Source of the DNA: Parelaphostrongylus tenuis | Lineage: Eukaryota > Nematoda > Chromadorea > Rhabditida > Metastrongylidae | Direction: 5' to 3' | NCBI GenBank assembly: GCA_019055375.1 | Contig: JAHQIW010000199.1 | Location: forward strand, 1 to 64,000 | Length of the DNA stretch: 64,000 bases | In this document: piece after piece, positions 1-13,310 of the stretch | How positions within the stretch are numbered: the first letter of the stretch is position 1 | Layout: each line of letters begins with the position of its first letter | Program-made: the position numbers and the translations under genes | Notes under the pieces: model-generated | The model's input: only the letters and a program-made list of their open reading frames with translations | What the model was told of the DNA's origin: nothing | Databases searched by the model: none

Positions 1-2840
1 AAATATTGCACGCCAGCACAGAGTGTCCCTCCCCCCCACCCCCCCCAGACCAGTTCCCTTCCAGGCCCCTTAGTTAGAGATTGGCCGTCTACATCGTCTA
101 TTTAGATTTAGAAAATTGTCCTGTAAATCAAAGTACGTTACAAGAAAAACGACTTTGAAGTTCGGTCCTGTAAGATTAACTCCTAATTCGAACTTATCGC
201 CCTATCTAGACTTATCAATTATAAACTTCATCTGGTCATGGGTGCTCATTTTAAGGTTAATAAAGTCTTCTCTATGTCCTTTCTTACTTAAAGTGCATTA
301 GAGGAAGGCTGGTTATATAACTGAGTAGCAGCCAACTTTAAATAAAGAACGAGTGATTACCCAGTTATTACTTTGTTGCCCAAAAGAACTTGATGGGATA
401 TTGTAGAATGAATTGAACAAAAAACAAACAAAAACACTAACGACCTTTTCCTACCTACTAACATACATTGCTGCGGACAACGATCCTTACCAGCCCAATA
501 AAACAAGAAATAATTCCAGCCATGGCCTCCTTAGGACTTTCAAAGCGTTTCAACGGCATTTTACCTCCTGTTGTCCAGATGGACGAAACAGGGTAGCCAT
601 GCTAGCGCGGCGAGCCAGAGATTTCAGCTTTCGAATCGAGATGATTATAAAACACTCGGAATGGAAAAGTTCTCTGCCCCCATGCGAATGAGCGTCGAGT
701 TTCAATCTGCCTACACCATAATGACAGACAAGGAACCCCTTTTTCGTTGTTGAGATGGTATGTGTGTCTGTGTTGTTTTTTTTACTGTTTTCTTCCCAAG
801 AATGGCCCAAAGTGCCTCATGTCACATCCGGGACTACTTCGGCGAATTTTAATAGATCCGGCCTTGAAGTGATATATAATTTGATAAAACAAAGTCTCGA
901 ACCTATCACTGAGGTCTGCCTATGGACACTTATACAGTAGCTAGGCCACGCGTCCTGTTTTCGGCTTTAACAGCCCTCCATCCAATACGCCCACCGGTGC
1001 CTTTCGGTTCCGCCCCAATGCTCCTTGCGACGGGATAATCCGCTTTAAAAAAATTGCACGTGAATCGCCCGGCCGCCCGGGGGGAGGCGAGTCATTTACA
1101 AAAAATTACTGCCTCGTCAGGAGACAAAATATTCCTACAAAAAAACTTTTAATCGACGCCTGTTGGTATCGTGACAAGTTGCTTCGCGCGATTTTTAATC
1201 ACCTGACCATGCGGTCGATTCTGAAATAATTCGGCGTACGATTCTCTTGTATATAGGAGCGTTAGGCCTCTAAAATAAATGATCTACTATAAATGTATAT
1301 AACATGCATGAATACAATTTTATTATATATATATATATAGAAATGCTGCGACTCTCCCTCTACTTATAACGTATTCAATGGGAAGACACTGCACTAGTTC
1401 GGTTTTTCGCCCATAGCATAGATGACGCAAATGCTTGAAATAACAAACGAAGGAAAAACTAAAAGATAATAGAAATAGAAAATAGGTTGACCAAAGGCTT
1501 AATAATAAAGTTGCTCACTAGGATGGAGGTCGTCGTTTGGTCAGGTGCGTCTTCGTTCAGGTGGCCATTACTTTATATGTTGTCGCCACGATTCGATTGG
1601 TATCGAAAAACTAATAGATAACACTTAAAAATAAAGGAAACTTTAGCCAAGTATTTCGTCAAGTATTTCGACCATAAGGCACCCAGAGAGCAACTCACGC
1701 AAATACAACAAGTCTATTGAAGAGTATAGATCGTTGTCGCAAATACAAAGATCATTAATTTCCTGGATTAGAGTGTCATGGACGGGATAGAAGTGATGCC
1801 GACGATGAAGGAAACACGTTGACGTGAATATGAAGAATGGATTTTTGTCTCCCTCTTAATCCATATTTTACAGCGAGAAACCATGGCTTATGAGGAGTGC
1901 CTGTATGGAGAGTGTAGTCCGCATAGGACGGAAAATGCCTGTAAGTCGATGACACTGTTTTCCCACTAGCCCGCCCTTGGTTTTTGTAAGCAGTTCGCTA
2001 GTTCTTAATTTTTTTAGCTCCATATGGTTTTTCGGCAATGTATAGGCAAGGGGATTTTGAGACCCGGAAGTAAACGACGTGGTTTTGTTTGTTTAGAAGT
2101 GAACAACTTCATGAATGTTAACGGCATATATGACTGAATAGCGGACAAGTACTTTTTTTTACCAACACATAAAAGTTCTATCAGGCACCGGAAAACATGT
2201 GAAAACGGCCCTAGATGATGGAGTATACATGGGATAAAAGATGAGCAGAAATTTCCTCGAAACAGACATGTGTGAGATGGAAATCACAGTGAACGAGGGA
2301 TAGGACTGGGGAAAGCCTTAGGTAAACGGCGGATGTGAAAATCTCACGTATCACGGTTAATGGTAGTGAGATTAGGCCGTCCTCACACAAGTGTTTAAAA
2401 CTTATCACTTTGCACTGTTCGCAAAGAAACCCATTATTACTATTATTTCTTTGTAATCTCGATATGAAGAAAGTAGTAAAGTACTAGAAGACAGCTGAGA
2501 TCCACGGTAATGAATGACCTGATATTTCTCTGGATGCATGATGCCTAACAACAGATTTCTCAGAACTATCATGTCTGCGGGTCTTGTATAGTTTCACGCC
2601 TCTTTAAAAAGTGCTCATGAAAATGAACAATTCCAACGGACATGATGTCATGGTGCCTAGGGGAAGTTTAGCTAACAAGAGGCCAGCTTCAACGAAGAAC
2701 TCAGGCATCAGCTCGATTCTCTCATAAACCAGTCTTTCCAGATGACACTGAACTGTGCAATCGCTTCACAAGGAGCCACCCATTTTCCAAACTGACATAG
2801 TTTCATTCTAGTTGTCAAGCTTCACGAAAAAATGTATATC
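1..2840. other. Gene-free stretch
   Basis: I see no supported gene. Notable are the C-rich tract at 29-47, a short GC-rich patch (1060-1090) and a TA microsatellite near 1323-1340. Confidence 0.5.
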
Positions 2841-2849
2841 CAAACAATT

Positions 2850-2945
2850 CCATAGTGGTGTGCAAAACTCTGAACGTCGGACGGGATTCGAACTTAACAT
2901 CTCACCTTTCCGAGGGCGGCGTGCTAACCATTACGCTACCGGCGT
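2850..2945 (-). repeat. tRNA-like half element
   Basis: GTGGTGTGCAAAACTCTGAA precedes a minus-strand tRNA-like unit with B-box GGGATTCGAACTT and A-box complement CTAACCATTACGCTACCG. Only one arm is visible. Confidence 0.6.
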
Positions 2946-3377
2946 TTCTGTTCTATTATCACAGTTTCTTCAATACGATTGCACGGAAAAATCTATATGT
3001 GGGATTATACTGGATATCGTTGTTCGAAACTCAACGGGGCTGACGTTCACATGATAAGTGTGGTCAAATGGAAATTGTGAGGGACAAACGTGATTGTGTC
3101 TCTTCGTACCTCATGAAAACATGCCGTTAGAGATATTACTTTCTTTTTTTACTTGATCCGTTTCACGGATTTTTTCGCTGTGTCGATCCCGCGTACGTTT
3201 CCTTGTAGGTAGCTTCCCTTCTTTGTCTACTTCTTTGCAAAGGTCCTGCTCAGAATATGGTTGACCACATTGCGCACTTGGCAATCTCGAACTTACCTCG
3301 ATGGTGTCCGTTCCATGATTTATGGCGGAGTGGGGATCACAGCCCCGTGCCCGGTGAACGTGAATAGCCAATACCAG

Positions 3378-3445
3378 AGCAGTGATTGGATACAGCCACG
3401 CCGGTGGCCCATCGCCTGAGCCATTGTAAAGGCCCCTATGCTATG
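3378..3445 (+). mobile_element. SINE body fragment
   Basis: Only the piece resembling GGTGGCCCATCGC...GAGCCATTGTAAAGGCC remains, without head or tail. Confidence 0.45.
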
Positions 3446-4035
3446 CTTCAAATCACCTACATAACGAAGTTAAACTATTGGTAGACGAATGCCATAGGAG
3501 CCATCCCATTGATCGGACGACCAAGAGCCTTATTTCTTTAGCTTTATACTTTTATCATCGTAAACCTCATCTCCTACCTATATCTGCTATAAAGCTAAAG
3601 GTTTTCAGTTGTGGAGGTGTGCGGCCACATGATAAACATGATGAAGCGGGCGACACCGCCCCGAAACTATACGTAACGAGTCTGATGTCACTCTCGAAAA
3701 AGGCTTGTAAACAATTCCTCAAGAGACTATAAGTGGATGCTGTCGTAGCGCGAGTTTAAATAAGCAGTCGGGATGAGCTAGCGCATTTTCATATAATTGT
3801 ACTAATCTTCAAAAATCGTTCCGATTGGCCATGTGATTGAATGGTGACTGCGTAGTGGAAATCCGCCACAAAAATAGCCTATATATCGTGTATAATATAT
3901 AGATCATATATATCGAACTTCTATATATATAGATATATGAATAATTTGATAATAATGCAAGGCGATCTCTTGAAATTTGAGCGTGGGTCCCTAATTAAAA
4001 GCACTCGAAATAAAAGGTATAACATGAAAAAAATA

Positions 4036-4290
4036 CCAGCCAAAGAGCAATCGAGTGCACAACACTCTGTGTTAGGTGAAAATTTCGCTTGATATAGAGT
4101 GTAAAACGTTCGTCTTCGATGACTCTCTGTAAAGGAGGAGAGCTCTTGAGAGAACTGGCTATAAAAATATAGAAAGACGACGGTTCCTGCCCGACTGGCG
4201 AGTCTGTAAGGACGAAAATACGTGTATCGGGCCTGTACAAGAGCGTTAACCAGACCACAATGACAAGTTGGCTCAAATAATAATGAAAGG
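4036..4290. repeat. Second, truncated copy of the 25.9-kb MITE
   Basis: It shares GTGAAAATTTCGCTTGATAT-type core sequence and the right end TTGGCTCAAATAATAATGAA. The left inverted arm is missing, which explains the apparent open frames on the minus strand here. Confidence 0.7.
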
Positions 4291-4559
4291 ATCTCAATAT
4301 CTAGAGTCATAGGAAAAGCCTCTTCTCATACAGTGTTATGTGTTCAACTCTCATTAACACAGACTTATTTGTGTGACGCGTAAATATCACATTCCATACG
4401 TATTAGGACTCTCTAACTAAGTTTTCCGAACTTCATCCAAAAATCCGAAAATTCGTTTTTCCAAGTAATCGGTAGGTACAGATAACATTAATGAATGATT
4501 TTCCGTCTACCTGGATTGCAGTTCTGCCAACGCATCAACAAAAATTCAATTCCCGCTCT

Positions 4560-5365
4560 CATAAAACTCATTAATTCTTCGATCCTAACAATCATTCAAT
4601 TTCTCGACGCAAATGATTGATGCCTCGAAACTTCTTGCCCACCAGTGCTCCAATGATCTGAAGAGATGGAAATCGAACGGAGACAGACGGATAGCGGATG
4701 ATTCAAGTTGCTCCCAGACCAAATCGGTCACTTTGTCCTTGTTTCCTTGGTAACCTGTGACTTTGCACTGTTTTTGAAGCAAAATGACTTGACGACGGCG
4801 GTGACGTGGAATTGCTTGATTGAACGGTCCAGTTTGCTGACAATATCGCTCAGCTTTGATGATTTGACCGGCGTTCATTCGGCACTTTCATAATGTTCCG
4901 AATCTGCTTGTCTAAACATCGGAAATCATCGCCCAAATCGCCGATTGATAGAGTCGGATACTTACTCACTTCAATGATTGCTTTCTCGATCAAATACACG
5001 CGGTCTTTCTGGTCTTGTTGATCGGCCAAATCAGTATCTTCATTGCGATGTTTGTAAACCATTTATAACGCCGTAGTTCTGCCCGCAACTTGGCGGCCCT
5101 TTTCTAATTGAAGTTGTTCAAATGCAGTTTGAAAACTGTGCCCTAATTAAAACTCGTAACGTGTTAGGTTGCGAATGAGTGCCCGTGACGGCTCCATTTT
5201 TGGGCATGTATGTGCACGATGCGCAAGAAAATTCTGCCACAAAACAGATGGAAGAAAATTTGCTTTTAAGGGTAAAATTCTATTTTCTGGTGTTAAGTTT
5301 TCGGTAAATAGTTTGGAGACCCGATTATCACCATGATCAATGACATGCAACCATTTGCTAGGCAA
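4560..5365 (-). pseudogene. Degraded Tc1/mariner-like transposase remnant
   Basis: Short minus-strand frames (5365-5147, 5062-4850, 4878-4585) are probably one broken gene. The last contains LSPFDFHLFRSLEHWWARSF, resembling the SPxDFHLFxxLxxxL segment after the third catalytic Asp. The other pieces are not diagnostic and the TIRs were not found. Confidence 0.45.
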
Positions 5366-5399
5366 AGACTATACGCCTATTTCTCAAAAATAATGAGGC

Positions 5400-7590
5400 T
5401 GGCGATTAAGAAGTTGGTGAGGTCATTTTTTTTATCTGGTCGCAGTCTTCTACTTTCTCTGTCCTCAAATGCTGCTTCAGGGCGCGATGGAGTGATAATT
5501 ACAATTGCAACAATATTAGGGCTAATACTGGTGGATGTGCGTCTACCGTCGGTCCTAATTCAGTTTCCTTTTCTCAAAAATGTGGCAGATCCAGATCGAC
5601 TATAAAATGGGGCCTTAGGACAAAAAATCAAGATCGAGCGGCTAATCCCGCGAGATAAAGCGCCTATTGAGGAATTCGTTTTCAATCTGCTTCTCCTCAC
5701 ACTTGCTACCGGTCGATCTTCCAAGGAGCTGTTCCCCGTGGACGTCCGGAATTGCATTGATCGGCATTGGATGTGTGCCGTGTTATCAAGCAGTTTTCAT
5801 AGGCCAGGACATTGCACCCTGAACTAATCCTCACAAAGCACGAGGAGCGCATAATCGTGTTTTTTTTTTTTTGTGAGTACATGGAACTTGAAGCTCTGCA
5901 TCAACACTTGCCGTGTCCTTGCTCGCGGCAATAGCTCGAGTGGGAACATTGCGCGCTGCCTATTCTCGGGTAGCGACACCGGTGTGGTCCTCATTTACAA
6001 CGATCGATCTACTTGGCAAGAAGTCCTAGAGCTTGTGGCAGTTTTCGCAGCTGGGATGGACTCCTCGCCAGATGGGTCGACGCGCTTGCAGCCACCCGTT
6101 CGTGGTCAGTCAATTGCTAGGAGCTACACTCATCACAGAAAGAACGATAGCAAAACAAATGTTCCGATATATGCAGTGGGTTCAACAGAGGCCCCGTGAA
6201 GGCTGCCAACGAAGATTACTGCCTTTGGATTCCCTCCAAAAGTTCGAAGTTTCACACAATGATCAATGTTATGGACATATAAGTCTCTGGCACTTTAAAC
6301 TTTAAACACTTTGCATAAAAATAGATAAATATAGAAGTAAAGCTGATAAATATGTATGATCTTAGTTTGCCCATGCACGGTCATTGCCCAACCTGCCGAT
6401 ACAGACCGGCCGCCACTTCTCATTGAATCTGAAGCTTGCAAAGCAATTTCGTAAGTTGAATCCTCAGCTATAAGCGCCGGTAAAGGCCACATTGTGCTTC
6501 ACAAGAGAGCAACTAGCATGCTGGAAGACGGACAAAGTCACTGAGAATGATAACTCATCTAGGATACATATAAGCCGACAGAGAGCCTATACTGGTGACC
6601 GACTTTGAGGCGATTAGGTTGGAGATTCCTGAGCACTGAGTCCGAAAACTTATAGGCCATACCGGGTATACTCAAGAGACCGGCTAAACCTCAAGATTGC
6701 AGGAGAGATAGAAAGTAGGAAAAAAGTGTTCTGAGCATGCACAAATAGTAAGCGCCACTCTAGATTACGGCCTGACATAACCTAACTTTGAGTACAGATT
6801 CATAAATCAGCGGAGTGTGACCAACACATCGCCGTCCCACGTTTTCTCTTTGTAGGAGAGTTCAAAACGGGGTGGGGGTCTTCTCTAATGGCGGTCACAC
6901 ATTTGAGATTAATTTTTTCAGCTCAGAATGCCCACTACGATACTCGGAAATCCCTGTTAGAATATTTATGCTATGGTATAGTATAGCACACGATTAATCA
7001 GATATGATACAGACTCTCAGGAGGGCGATGGTCGCCAAGGCGCTCAGCACATCAGTTTTGAAGGCAACTGCTACAAGCCAACCAAGCGCGTAAAGGACTT
7101 TTCAAAAAAAGTACAGTTGTGAGATAAAAGCTTCTATGTTATTCCTCAAACGGAGTTCCGTGGAAAGCTGATTGATCTTCCGAGTAATTACGAATTGGCC
7201 CACGTCCGCTATCTCAAATCTAAACTGCGGGTCTTAAGCATCACCCTTCCCGTAGAATACTGTTGGACAGGCAACGCATAATGTTTAGCTTTACGCCTGA
7301 AAGATCAAATCCTTCTAGCGCCTACTGCTCAAGCAGCCGAGCATAATAATTTCTTTTGGACTATTACTTTCACTTATATTCGTTAAACCATGGAGGATCA
7401 ACCAAACGTCGCAGGCATGATACAACGTAGGTAGAGAACGCGCCGATAGGAGCAATCTTTCAAAACTATGTTGGAGAAGCCCCCATTATCCGTAAACAAC
7501 AAATGTTCAGGCATTATCCTACATTGTTCTTTATGCTATACAACCGCCAATCCACCACAGGACCACTCGATCCAGAGTCTAAGCCCCTTT
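5400..7590. other. Gene-free stretch
   Basis: Only short open frames with no family resemblance; a T run near 5862-5873. No repeat family was recognised between 5.4 and 7.5 kb. Confidence 0.45.
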
Positions 7591-7592
7591 TT

Positions 7593-7657
7593 GTGGGGGA
7601 GCGGGGAGCGGCGGGGGGGGCGGGGGGGCGCCGCGGCAGGGGCGCGGGGGGTGGGTC
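7593..7657 (+). repeat. G-rich tract with quadruplex potential
   Basis: Six or more runs of four to eight G (for example GCGGGGGGGGCGGGGGGGCG) lie within 65 bp. It separates ordinary AT-rich sequence from the odd block that follows. It is also the kind of sequence where assemblies fail. Confidence 0.85.
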
Positions 7658-7659
7658 TA

Positions 7660-10600
7660 TTGTATATACGAAACGAGCAAAATATGTAATAGTAAAAATA
7701 TCTAAGCTGCATGCTAAAGATTGCGCACATGACCTGAAATCTATTACTTATACGAGAACTGTAGCCAGCACGATTACTAATGTTTTGCAAACGATCAGGA
7801 GTGCATATTTATTTTCGCCACCAAAGCCTATCGCTGACGCCCACGCATATCTGAATCTAGATGATGAGAAAAAACAACTTACTACCCCATCAGTATCCAT
7901 TCCCGTACGAAGAGCTAGAGAGACCTAAAATACTTCTGTAACAAAGTATAGCTAGTGGCCTAGATGCGGAAATAAACAACGCAGAATAAGCAGAAATAAT
8001 ATACAATGTTATAAGCAATCAAGAACGAATAATTCTATCCGCTAAAAAGCTCGTACGCACATTATACTCCCCCCCCCTACGTAGCACGAACGATAAAAGA
8101 CGGTCTCTAATAGGACAAACATACAGATACACAAGATCCGCTAGAGTAGGCATTCTGGTAATATTAAAGTATTTCTAATGATGAACTGGAACTTATTAAA
8201 TGCCGACGGTACAGCAAATATCGCCCATGCTTTTATCGAACCACAAGATGAAATAGTCAAAGTAAGATCATATCGATAATGCGCTGCCCAAGCCCACGAC
8301 AAACAAGGAATTTTAAGACGAAATAGCCAGATGCTCAGACCCAAAATCACTAAAGTGCACTTAATAATCTAATAAATCAAATTGCTTCGTTCCTAAGAGT
8401 TAGGTGACTTGGAGATCCAGGGTTGCACTAGCGGGCGAAGTTTTTCTGCCGACTTGTGGCATCGCCCATGCCATCGGTAACGCCAAGCCAGTTATCTACA
8501 CCTGACAAACTTATTTCATTACTAAAATTTGTAATTCGTCAATTGCGGGATAATAAAAATCAACTTAGTGCCCGATCAATCTATGAACTGGCACGAATAA
8601 GAACAAGTAATAGACTTATGCCCACCCACCGCCAACATTGAATTCACGAGCATAAATTAGACTTGCTGCATTGATAGCTAGTAGAAGAACAAAGCTAAAG
8701 CAATATAGTGCATCGTTATAGTGATTAGATATGAGTATTACAAAGCGCGTTCAATGACTAGCTGTCAGCCTGGATTTTCTAAAAAGCAAAATTTAGCGCT
8801 TATTTATATCTCTAGCATAAAGGCAGATCTATTGTTGATTCAATTATAAGCCCGAAAATATGCCTGCAAGACACTACTTCAACAAAGAGCCCAATACGGT
8901 CGCTTATCCCTCCGTAGTAAAGATAGCAACGCCAATGCTGTGCGGAATATACGGCACAGAAAGTACAACAATACTTCTACTAATTCTATATACTCACTTT
9001 CTCCTGTCTTACAGCTCCTTGTTTGTGAACATAACAACAACTACAAATACGCAAATCAAAAAACACGTCGAAACGTTAGTCGCAAAAACTTCTCTATGCA
9101 AAACGCAAGACATCACTCGTCAAAACCGGCTATCCAAAATCCCCAAAGCAAAATAACGATGCCTGTGCCATTCGACTAGCTAAGTACAAATGAACAAGAA
9201 GTCGCCGCTATCTAAAATCATTACCAAGCCTCTTGGTAATCATACGATTTTTTGAAAGGGCATTCAGTTTCCAACTTTTACAAAAAACATGTCATATAAT
9301 GACGCAACCTGCCCACAGCAAGAGCCATTGCCTGTCATGAGTAGGTATATTTCATAATTCAGCCACCCCCCTGTATTCCTTGCTCCTGAAGAAGATCTGA
9401 CTTGAGAGTGAGTCACAGAAGCCCGAACGAAAAAATATAAGGAAACTAACCCAACATACTTAACGACGAACGCTGCCCCTATAGGTGTTCGGGATTGTAG
9501 TCGACTCCGGATCGAATCGGCTACTGGCAGACAAGCACAAACGAATCGCAAATGCTATGTCGCAAGTAGCAACTTCGTTGATTTTATATATCTCATTTTT
9601 TTTTTTTTTTATAGTTTTTTCACAAGCAACTTCGCTGAAAGTGTATCTAATTCAACCTAAGAAAGACCACGACTAGGCATCCTCAGACCTTGCGATACAT
9701 TGATCTTGAACAATATATCACATGCCAACTTCAAACAAATTTAACTCGACCCAGAGACAGAGTGCGTTCTCTACTTTATCTCAAGACTTATCTTGTGAAT
9801 ATCGATGAGACTGTTATCTGTGTGGCAAGTGAACGTCAGTAACCCAGTAACACTAATATCCGTTTACGAAACCCTAGCCTTGTTCGCCATAGGGATAGTT
9901 TTTAGTCAGGTGTCTTAGCTCCTTTTCTGCCTCATATAGTGAAGAGCTCAATTCGAGCCATATAAGTGCCTGAATTAACAGAGCCTCATCTGTATATACA
10001 CGGCAGCCAAGCAGATTGAAGCCCCTAGTTACCATTACTCAGTCAAGTCCTGATGTACACGCGTCTAGCGTATTGATGCTTTTTTAGAAACTATGCCATT
10101 TAGTCCTAAATAAGAATTTTACCTGCCTCCATAAAACGCCGCGATCTATCCTAATAACTTTAAACCTGCAATGAACTATTCCATATATGATCGCATCGCC
10201 CCACTTCTAATGTGCGAATCCATGTATGACCCGATGGCTCATCTAAATCTATCGGTTAAGTTCTTCATCGCCCTGTACTGTCTATAATTGAATAGCGCCC
10301 TGAATATGAAACGCCCATAAGAACGACAGAGGTAATCATCGAATTTGATCTAATCCTCCCACAGCGGGTTTGGCTGTTGGCGGTCTTTTGATTACATCGC
10401 AGGCGGACAATTAATATTCATCATCGGCATTACGGGTCTCGCCCCAATGCATATAGCAGCTCCAACTTCATATATTCGCAGGAGAAAAGAAATAAGCACA
10501 TACTAGGAATCACATTCTCATTGACTACGAGCGTCAATCTCTTTTAGCTCAAATCCAGACAAATATTTGCCACTGCGACTTCGGCCCTCAATTTTTTTTT

Positions 10601-13060
10601 TTTTTTTTTAGGCTCTAATCGTAATTTTCATTTTGAATATGCCCTTGGGCATCCATTACGGCTAGTACGGATCCGTGATAATAAGCATCAACCAAAACAT
10701 CACTCAAAATCGACAATACTTATTATTTTAATGCCCTTATACTTCTGCTTATTCCCTCAATGCGAGCGATTGTGCAGACCAACATGTTATCTATCTATTT
10801 TTCTTTCACAGTTCAGCACTTCAAAAGAATTAAATTTAACGAAGTTTTTTTTTGAGCGGTTTCTTATCCCCAAGTTTTGAGCAAACGGCCAGATTTGAGC
10901 CCTTAGCCCTTAACTACTTGCGCAACACTTAAAGCAAATTGCCGACAGCGACCCGTTTATAGAACTCACCCCCCCGTCAAAACCAACAAATGATCGAACG
11001 AATACTCGCACTTTTCAATTCGTATGCATCAAAGAATATTAAGACGATATCACAATAACCCGACCTCTAGCGACTGGGAGCTCGACATTGAAGGTTAAGA
11101 CAGACGAGACCGTGTTCATCCTACCGCGGCACATGCTACCATATGACTTACCACCAGTTAAGAGCAACACCGCTATTATTAGCGCCACTTCTTCTTCGAT
11201 GTGAACTATTAGCAGACATACGTAACCACTGCACAGAATGCAGATGAAACTAGAAAACAGAGATTCATGCTAGCAAGTTGCTTTAGCTATTCAACCTATC
11301 CACAAGCCCCCCTGCGAAATTATTGGCAGCGCCCTGCACGTTAGCAAAGAATAGATGGCGACCCCCTGCACACTGAGCACACTTTAAGGTATTTACTTTT
11401 GCCCATAATATACCATATTCGCTATCATTCTCGCAGCCTTACCAAATACTATGGCCAAAATCCGCAATTCTCATTTACTAACATTGCCGATGAAGCTTTT
11501 ACTGAGATAGGGAGAAATTTGTACAAAAAGATGCGCCCTTGCATATTCTACTAACATTTGCCCTAGCAACCATAAAGACTCAATCAAAGATGAATTATAA
11601 GATCATAATCTTTATGCTAACACATAGCGTGTCCTGCCTATGCAACAACTCTAAACAAATGAATTAAGTCAGATCAAGTATCCGTATCATATCATTACGT
11701 TTCACCAGCAGCCAAATCTGTCAAACACACATGCTCGCAAATCGCAGCAAGGCGCTCAAGTTAAGAAGAACTTATGCCTTCGTGTTTGCACATACATGGC
11801 ACTCGCCTAATCAACACCATACGCCAAATCCGCATTTATTGCCAGTATACTCCTGCAACACTATGCTACGTTCGCCTTTGGCATACTTCAGTATACCATA
11901 CTTAGTATATGAATGTTGGTACTTAACATGTCTCTTCCTTATTAATAGTAGCCTGTTCTCATATGTTTCTTCTCAGAATATCATAAACTAAGATAGATAC
12001 AAATGCACCATCAAAGTTATAACCATTCGCCGACAGCGACTGATACTAAAATTCAACTGATACACTACACTACCTATTGACTCGGGTTCTTTTCTACTAC
12101 TAGCCCCAAGCCTTGTTATTGGTTCTATATACTAAGCTCCTTCTACGAGCCCCTAAGAAATGTTAGACAGCCTTATAGAGACATGCGACCACTGTGCATA
12201 CATGCTCGGAAAGAACACTCGCTGATACTACGGTGTTAGCCAATGAAAAAAAAGGAAAAATGGTATGGCCCATTTAGTTACTCTTAGCCAGTAGTATCAT
12301 TTGTGTATACTTGACCTTCATCAGCGTAGAGCCTTTATTTTTATGTAAAATAAGTTGACAGCCCAATGGGAGCCTTAATACCAATAGCGTCCTAAAAAGT
12401 CTGAATAGCGACCCCCCCCAAAGAATACATACTATCTTACCTACAAATTAAACTTTATATTGTTTGTTCTCATAATCCATTTCCAACTCCGTAGCAACAC
12501 GCTACACAATATCAATCTAAAAAACTTACCCATGCAAAGTTTCTCGCATGCAAGGACACAGCGATACAGAGTGCTCTGCCTACTTAGCTCCAGTATCATT
12601 CTCAGAACTTTTGCCATTGCTTTTTAATTTACTTTCAAGTATTATAATGCAAAGGGTAGTATAAGGCTAAAAGCATCAATCCAGAGGACGCGCTAATATA
12701 CAAAATATGGACCGCAGCCCCACCAAACCATGATGCGCAAAGAAAGTCTGGAAATTTTTCTGTCGCGAGGCATCACCAACGAAAACATCTCAAAAACTTA
12801 TCTTGTAAAAGATAGTAACGAATAATCCGCCCGCCTGTAGGCAGCCGGTTGCCAACTAAACTACGCATTCTAAACTCATCGCATCATTTTTCACGCGCTG
12901 CACTTTTTCAGACCTAAATCAGCCCGAGATTAGTCAGATGAATAACTTACTATTCTGGTACTTAAAATCATGAACAAACTATTTAAGACTAACTCCACAT
13001 GATCGACTGTTTCTAAATCCTCGTTATTCCAAAACATTCAAAATAATATCTCCCCCAAAA
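7660..13060. other. Compositionally odd block without recognisable genes or repeats
   Basis: Over much of these 5.4 kb C exceeds G on the + strand by eye, homopolymers are common (C runs near 8070, 10970 and 12412; T runs at 9597-9612 and 10592-10609), and none of the SINE, MITE or tRNA-like families that pepper the rest of the window occurs. No coherent exon was found. It may be foreign, degenerate satellite or low-quality gap-filling sequence. Confidence 0.5.
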
Positions 13061-13074
13061 AGACATAGTATAAA

Positions 13075-13310
13075 AGCTCTCAAACGAGTGTTGATACGCC
13101 AGTGCCTATAAACCGGGTGAATTCGCGATCGCCGATATTCGGCATCCTCCGCTACAGTAGACCCCTGCCCCCTCACCATTAAGCCCACCTGCATTGTAGC
13201 AAAGGAGAGGAGGCGCTTTAGTGTGTCGTTGATGGCCGCATCGGGGGTGACTAAATGACAAACTGGGCCCACATATCACCACTACTTTCATCGATAGTTT
13301 AACGGCCTGC
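13075..13310. mobile_element. Fold-back MITE, single diverged arm
   Basis: ATACGCCAGTGCC, AAGCCCACCTGCATTGTAGC and GGAGAGGAGGCGC identify one arm. The other is missing. It marks the downstream edge of the compositionally odd block. Confidence 0.6.

Noticed and set aside
3921..4310. 129-codon open frame on the minus strand
   Set aside because: It lies in a MITE copy shared with 25.9-26.2 kb, where the frame is broken differently; this is repeat sequence, not a gene.
7503..7928. 141-codon open frame on the plus strand
   Set aside because: It runs through the G-rich tract, giving Gly/Arg low complexity, then into the odd block; no family resemblance and no splice context.
7660..13060. Nuclear insertion of mitochondrial DNA
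   Set aside because: The strand skew suggested it, but no recognisable mitochondrial proteins were seen and the GC content seems too high for nematode mtDNA.
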